Shown: one piece after another, positions 59,483-64,000 of the stretch
How the letters are laid out: each line of letters begins with the position of its first letter
Numbering within the stretch: position 1 is the first letter of the stretch
Assembly (NCBI GenBank): GCA_935421135.1
Contig: OW285195.1
Coordinates: 11,996,391-12,060,390, forward strand
Direction of reading: 5' to 3'
Origin: Bugulina stolonifera
Taxonomy: Eukaryota > Bryozoa > Gymnolaemata > Cheilostomatida > Bugulidae
Length of the DNA stretch: 64,000 nt
Notes under the pieces: model-generated
Databases searched by the model: none
What the model was told of the DNA's origin: nothing
The model's input: the letters and a program-made list of their open reading frames with translations, nothing else
Position numbers and translations under genes: made by a program

Positions 59483-59624
59483 CAGGCTTACCAAGTCTCC
59501 CTGATTCCACGGGAGACTCCCTGATTTTCAACTCAAATTTTGGTACCCCACCCACCCAAAATGGACACCCCCCACCCAAATGCTGAATCTCCCTGATTTT
59601 CATCAGTCGAACTTGGCAAGCCTG
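59483..59624. mobile_element. Small hAT-like MITE
   Basis: Ends CAGGCTTACCAAGT and ACTTGGCAAGCCTG are inverted with one mismatch. The 8-bp flanks ACTTTGAT (59475-59482) and ACTTTGAC (59625-59632) match at seven of eight. The 142-bp element contains two CTCCCTGATT phrases in direct orientation and no ORF. Confidence 0.8.
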
Positions 59625-59973
59625 ACTTTGACAGGTTGAGTAGGATGTGTTCATGGTGTGGGTCTTCATGGAGGGCTTTGTACCAAGTGATACAAAGCAT
59701 TGTGTCAAGCTGTACACTACCAACAGCCAAACATTTACCGTAGTTACATGTAGTTGGATGTTTTTTGTATCAAAATGAAAATGAAAATCCCACACTGGGT
59801 GATAATTATAATCATAGGCTATTGATATTCATATTGTTATTTATTCATTCTAATATTTTAAATAGAAATATTTGAATTTATATTCATTAATCAATAAAAT
59901 ATTTCTATTGCATTTCTATTAAAAATTACTTATTTATTGAGGACTAGCCATTTATTATATTATTAATTATTAT

Positions 59974-61217
59974 CAGGGGCGTATTTTAAGGGGCGGCAGG
60001 GAGGCACTGCCGCCCCTGTTGCCAAAATAAAGTGGCCTAAAAACACTACTTTTGAAAATTTGAGACTTTTTTCCTTAATATTTGCTTCATTTCCGGTTTG
60101 CGACCGAAGCGTTATCACTCTAGTTATAACTCTATGGCGTTATCACTCTACTTATAACTCTATGGTGTTGCGTCGTAACAATAACCAGTAATCTTGGATT
60201 AATTACTACATTGCAAGTGGCACACAAAGGGGTCCATAAAACTGTGTGCTCTGCTAAAAGACTCTATGGCTATGCCAAGGTTAAAAACTTGCGGTCTTGT
60301 GAATGAATGAATAAATATATTTTATGAATAGTTATTTATAACAAGGAAAAAGTAATAAATGCAAAAGTAAAAGTGGTGAACAGTTGAATCAGGTGAATCA
60401 ATTTGTAAGTCACTGTTATCCATGAGGTGGTTCCTTCCCTGTCACTGACTACGAGCAGGTGCATGAAATTTAATTCCAATATTTATATTATATTATTTTC
60501 TTTTGGCTTCTTTCAAAAATATTTATGATAATGATTCATTCTTTTAATAATTATAATTAGAAGTGTTTGCATTCATTTTAGTTATTCATTCCAGCCACTC
60601 CACTGACAGCTACTACTCTACTGCTACATTCACTACTACCAACTAAATATGTAGTGTAACAAAAAATACTAATTTAAAAATATAATAATTATAATAAATA
60701 TAACAATAATGAAATATTTTAATTTTAAATTTATATATAATATAATTATACTATTAATATTATCTTAGCTTTGCTAGGCTGCCACACTTTTCTTGCAAAG
60801 ATATTTATTTTAAATGCATTTTATTTAAAATAATCAATTTATAATGACAATAGTTGTTGATCACCTATTAAAATTTGAAAATTTTAATTTATAAAATACA
60901 CTTGCGCCTATGGACTCTTTGGAAAAAGATACAATCATGCAGTATTGTAGTTATTATAAAATTCTACTAGCTAGTAATAGTACTGTAACACTTTCGCTCT
61001 TGTTGCAAATAGTAGTAACTGTATTAAGCAGAAGTAGTAATGAGTACTTGTTGTAGTGATGCTAGAACTAGCATGCTGATGCTGCTATGTCTAATTTTTG
61101 CACTTCAGAGAGTCAGAGTTGAAAATTTTCCGCTGCGCGTGCATTTGCGGGGGTGCCCGCACCCCCTCCCACCCAACTTTCTGCCTCCCCACTCAATTTT
61201 TCTAACCTACGCCCCTG
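59974..61217. mobile_element. Non-autonomous hAT element
   Basis: Termini CAGGGGCGTA and TACGCCCCTG form a 10-bp inverted repeat, and a perfect 8-bp duplication ATTATTAT flanks it (59966-59973, 61218-61225). The left end also contains a hairpin (GGGGCGGCAG with CTGCCGCCCC). A roughly 33-base tandem pair (CGTTATCACTCTA and TATAACTCTATG) is at 60105-60170. At 1,244 bp it has no transposase ORF. CAGGGGCG ends and an 8-bp target are hallmarks of hAT elements. Confidence 0.92.
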
Positions 61218-61754
61218 ATTATTATTTAAACTCAACATAACAAACATGTATTCAGTAGGTAGGAGTTAGCAGTAGAAACAAGTAGCAACTGTCCGCAAAA
61301 GTAGTAAGTGGTGGCAGCCAGGAATAGCTATAACAAGGAGTAAAAGGTTACAATTATTATAAATAGTCAATCATTATGATTATCATGAACAGAACTGATG
61401 GCAGCCAATGTGAATGTCAGGTAAAAAATAAGTTCACGCGTAGCAGCGACTTACAAAATGATTCATCTGAGAGAGCAGTGGTCCCATTTCCACTTGGCAT
61501 TTATTTTTGCCTTGGCACAAATATCTAGTATTCTCTTCAAACTATTCTAAATTAGTTGATTCAGGGGAAGGCTTCAAAATTGCTTTGTTCGGATTTATTG
61601 GTTTTGAAGCGTGATAGGCCCGGTTGATTCTGTATGAAAGCCGTTAGCATAGCTCTACACGGTATTATGGGTTACTCTGCATACCACCGAAGATCTTATC
61701 ATAATATTCAGGATTACTGGTTACTGCCACCGAAACAACATCATAGAGTTATCG
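61218..61754. other. No recognised gene
   Basis: Host sequence between two hAT-type elements; nothing coding is supportable. Confidence 0.4.
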
Positions 61755-61763
61755 GGTCATAAG

Positions 61764-61882
61764 CATGGGCACTAATAAGCTATTGATCATAATAAGAAGT
61801 TGTCCTCTCCCAAAAAAGAAGAGGAAGAGAAATTGGGAGAGGACAACTTCTTATTATGATCAATAGCTTATTAGTGCCCATG
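61764..61882. mobile_element. Foldback MITE, hAT-like, copy 2 with perfect arms
   Basis: Two 49-base arms are perfectly inverted (each begins CATGGGCACTAATAAGC from outside) around a purine-rich loop of about 21 bases. The 8-bp flanks GTCATAAG at 61756-61763 and 61883-61890 are identical. Its arms match those at 27426-27525, so both are one family, and perfect arms imply a recent insertion. Confidence 0.93.
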
Positions 61883-61906
61883 GTCATAAGACACAACTCA
61901 ATACAG

Positions 61907-62935
61907 CAAAGGGGTATATACTAGTGCTGGGCGGTTTTGATTTGCATGTGCATTCAGTTTTTTTGCTGATTTTTCTAAAAAACTGAATGAAACCGAAGTT
62001 GTCTTCTCACCCTCGGTTTAATTCAGTTTTTTTAATTCATGAAAAAACACCGAACCGAACCGGAAATTAAATACTCAATATTGGAGTTGTCACACCCTGC
62101 TTTTATGCTGTAATGGCGGCCATTTTAAATTTTCTTTAATAAATTGCAATTATTAAATGCCAATCATCTATAATAATATGGAAGTATAACAACTGGAATT
62201 CAGTGAAACTAAAGTAAATCATCTCTGGGTGACAATGATGGCTGTAGCTAAGTATTTATTCAAAGGATGACATCGAATTATAAAGATTGAAAGATGCATG
62301 ACATAAATTCATGTGTTCGGAGTTTCAGCCATTACCGGAAATGGCCGCCATTTTTATTTTGTTCAATAATTTGCAATAATTAAATATTAATTATTTATAA
62401 CTATATGCAAGTTTGACTACTAGAATCAAATGAAAACTACAGTAAACCCTTACTGGGTGACATTGATGGCTGCAGCTAAGTCTGTATTCCAAGGATGGCA
62501 TCGAATTATAAGGATTAAAAAAAGCACTAAAATGGCAGCCATTTTCATTTAGTTTAATAGTTAACAATTATTAAATATTTATTATTTATAATAATCTGCA
62601 ATTGTAACTGCTATAAAGGAGTGAAACTACAATAAATAGCCACTGAGTGATTATATTATGGCTGCAGCTAAGTCTAAATTCCAAGGATGGCATCGAATTA
62701 TAAGGATTGAAAGAAGCATAACATGAATTCACGTGTTTTCAACGCCAGCCATTATTGAAAGTGGGTGCGCTAAGAGGCCAGGCGCGGTTTGACTTTTAAA
62801 ACCGAATAAAACCGCACCGCCGCATTCGGTGTCGGTTCACATTTTAAATTTTGGCGGTTTTTGAACCGAATGAAAAAAAACCGAAAAAACTGAATGACAC
62901 CGAAACACCGCCCAGCACTAGTATATACCCCTTTG
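61907..62935. mobile_element. hAT-like non-autonomous element with internal tandem repeats
   Basis: Termini CAAAGGGGTATATACTAG and the inverse form a perfect inverted repeat that continues through TGCTGGGCGG, flanked by identical 8-bp CAATACAG (61899-61906, 62936-62943). The subterminal parts are full of AACCGAA/TTCGGTT words. Inside, a unit of about 190-230 bases recurs three times (near 62110, 62335, 62525), each with GCCATTTT, ATTAAAT and TGATGGCTG(C/T)AGCTAAG. No transposase. Confidence 0.9.
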
Positions 62936-62943
62936 CAATACAG

Positions 62944-64000
62944 GAGCCATTGAGTAGAGTTGCGATAACTGAGCCGGAAACAGATATGCATAGTTCCAAA
63001 CAATGGCATGCGGTCCCATTGATTATCATTGGAAAATCTTACTTGACATTTCTATTTCCAATTTATTTGATAGGGAATAATGCTATATAGACAAATAATC
63101 TATCAAAAGATAGCTTAGGAACTAAGCTTTCATCCTATATAATTTATAATAAGGTTATTTCTGCACTACACCCACTAGTAGCAGTTTTCTCCAATTTTCA
63201 TTTGCTAGGAGAAAAGACTACACTAATTTAATTACTTTACAATGAATGAATTTTGCTAGGACCATATTGTGACCACAGAAGATGTTTTTATCAGTTGTGA
63301 TAACAAAGCTAATGACTTGGGTATCAATATGCTGCTACTTATAACTAGCATACAAGTATTTTGATCTTTATTTACAAACCTGAATAATGTTCTAATGTAC
63401 AAGTCATGTAGTGCCACCAGCATTATTTTTGAGAATGATACCTGTAAAATTTCATAAGCTAATTCATATAATGTACACACGCCCTCAAACATTACAAGAC
63501 AGTAAGGAAAAGTAACATGTCTCAATAAAGATGTCATGTTGTGCTAAATTATGCATATTTAGTAGTTTTCAGAGTTTGAGAAATTAAGTCATGCCACTTT
63601 CTATCTCTATCCACCGATTAATTCAGCATAATCTCCCCTTATATACACGTGTGTACACTTGTACGAATATGTACAGAACTAGATGGTACATTACTTCTTG
63701 GTTGCTGTTTTATTTGTGCTCTTTTTCCCAATGTACAATGTACCTGGGTCCAGATATGGTCACCTGGATACAATAAATCTAGAGGCTGCATATATTCATT
63801 AGCAAGCATGTATTTGCCCCTGGAATGTATTCTGGCAGTTGTGGCCATAGATAGCCTTACGGCCTACAAAGTTTCACAGAACTTAATTGGTAGAACTTTT
63901 TTATACATTTACCAATCATAACTTTCTCAAAGCCCATCATAGCATTCAGACTTGCTTTACTGAGTATTTTGTTAATTAATAATTATGTAATTATTATGTA
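62944..64000. other. No recognised gene
   Basis: AT-rich sequence to the window end. Short ORFs overlap on both strands without family resemblance. Confidence 0.4.

Overview
This is animal nuclear DNA, AT-rich, with short GT-AG introns in host genes and a heavy load of transposable elements. It is not bacterial: genes are split, there are no operons, and mobile elements dominate. The gene set (GT11 fucosyltransferase, carbohydrate-type sulfotransferases, pentraxin-like plus PAN/apple secreted proteins, a P2X7-intracellular-type zinc domain, MADF/Harbinger and Ty3 elements) fits a non-vertebrate, probably marine, metazoan. A sponge would fit, but the clade cannot be fixed from sequence alone.

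Layout. 16-4457: a complete Ty3/gypsy retrotransposon on the minus strand with identical 133-bp LTRs and a 5-bp target duplication, broken by one frameshift. 4458-8395: mostly non-coding with weak exon candidates. 8396-11518: a two-exon GT11 fucosyltransferase. 11.5-16.5 kb: a SINE-like sequence, a TIR MITE, a small tail-anchored protein gene (minus) and a dead pogo/Tigger-type element. 17.4-24.5 kb: two paralogous single-exon sulfotransferases; between them lie three full-length solo LTRs of one family, one nested inside another. 25.5-29 kb: palindromes, a solo LTR of a second family, a foldback MITE and an unrecognised four-exon gene (minus). 30-37 kb: two tandem six-exon genes (minus) for secreted pentraxin-like plus Ser/Thr/Pro linker plus PAN/apple proteins; the 30-kb copy carries a frameshift. 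37.4-45.5 kb: a MADF remnant, a duplicated block with two decayed type I membrane protein genes, and a gag-like fragment beside a tRNA-Leu primer-binding site. 46-55.4 kb: a decayed tandem duplication full of one short motif, holding a P2X7-type zinc-domain exon and interrupted by a Harbinger MADF/BESS gene. 55.4-64 kb: a Tigger/pogo transposase pseudogene, SINEs and four hAT-type non-autonomous elements, three of them with clear or perfect 8-bp target duplications.

How genes may work together (inference): within about 30 kb the host genes encode enzymes that add fucose and sulfate to glycans and secreted proteins whose domains commonly bind glycans or proteins. This could be a cell-surface glycan writing and reading neighbourhood, but clustering by chance is not excluded.
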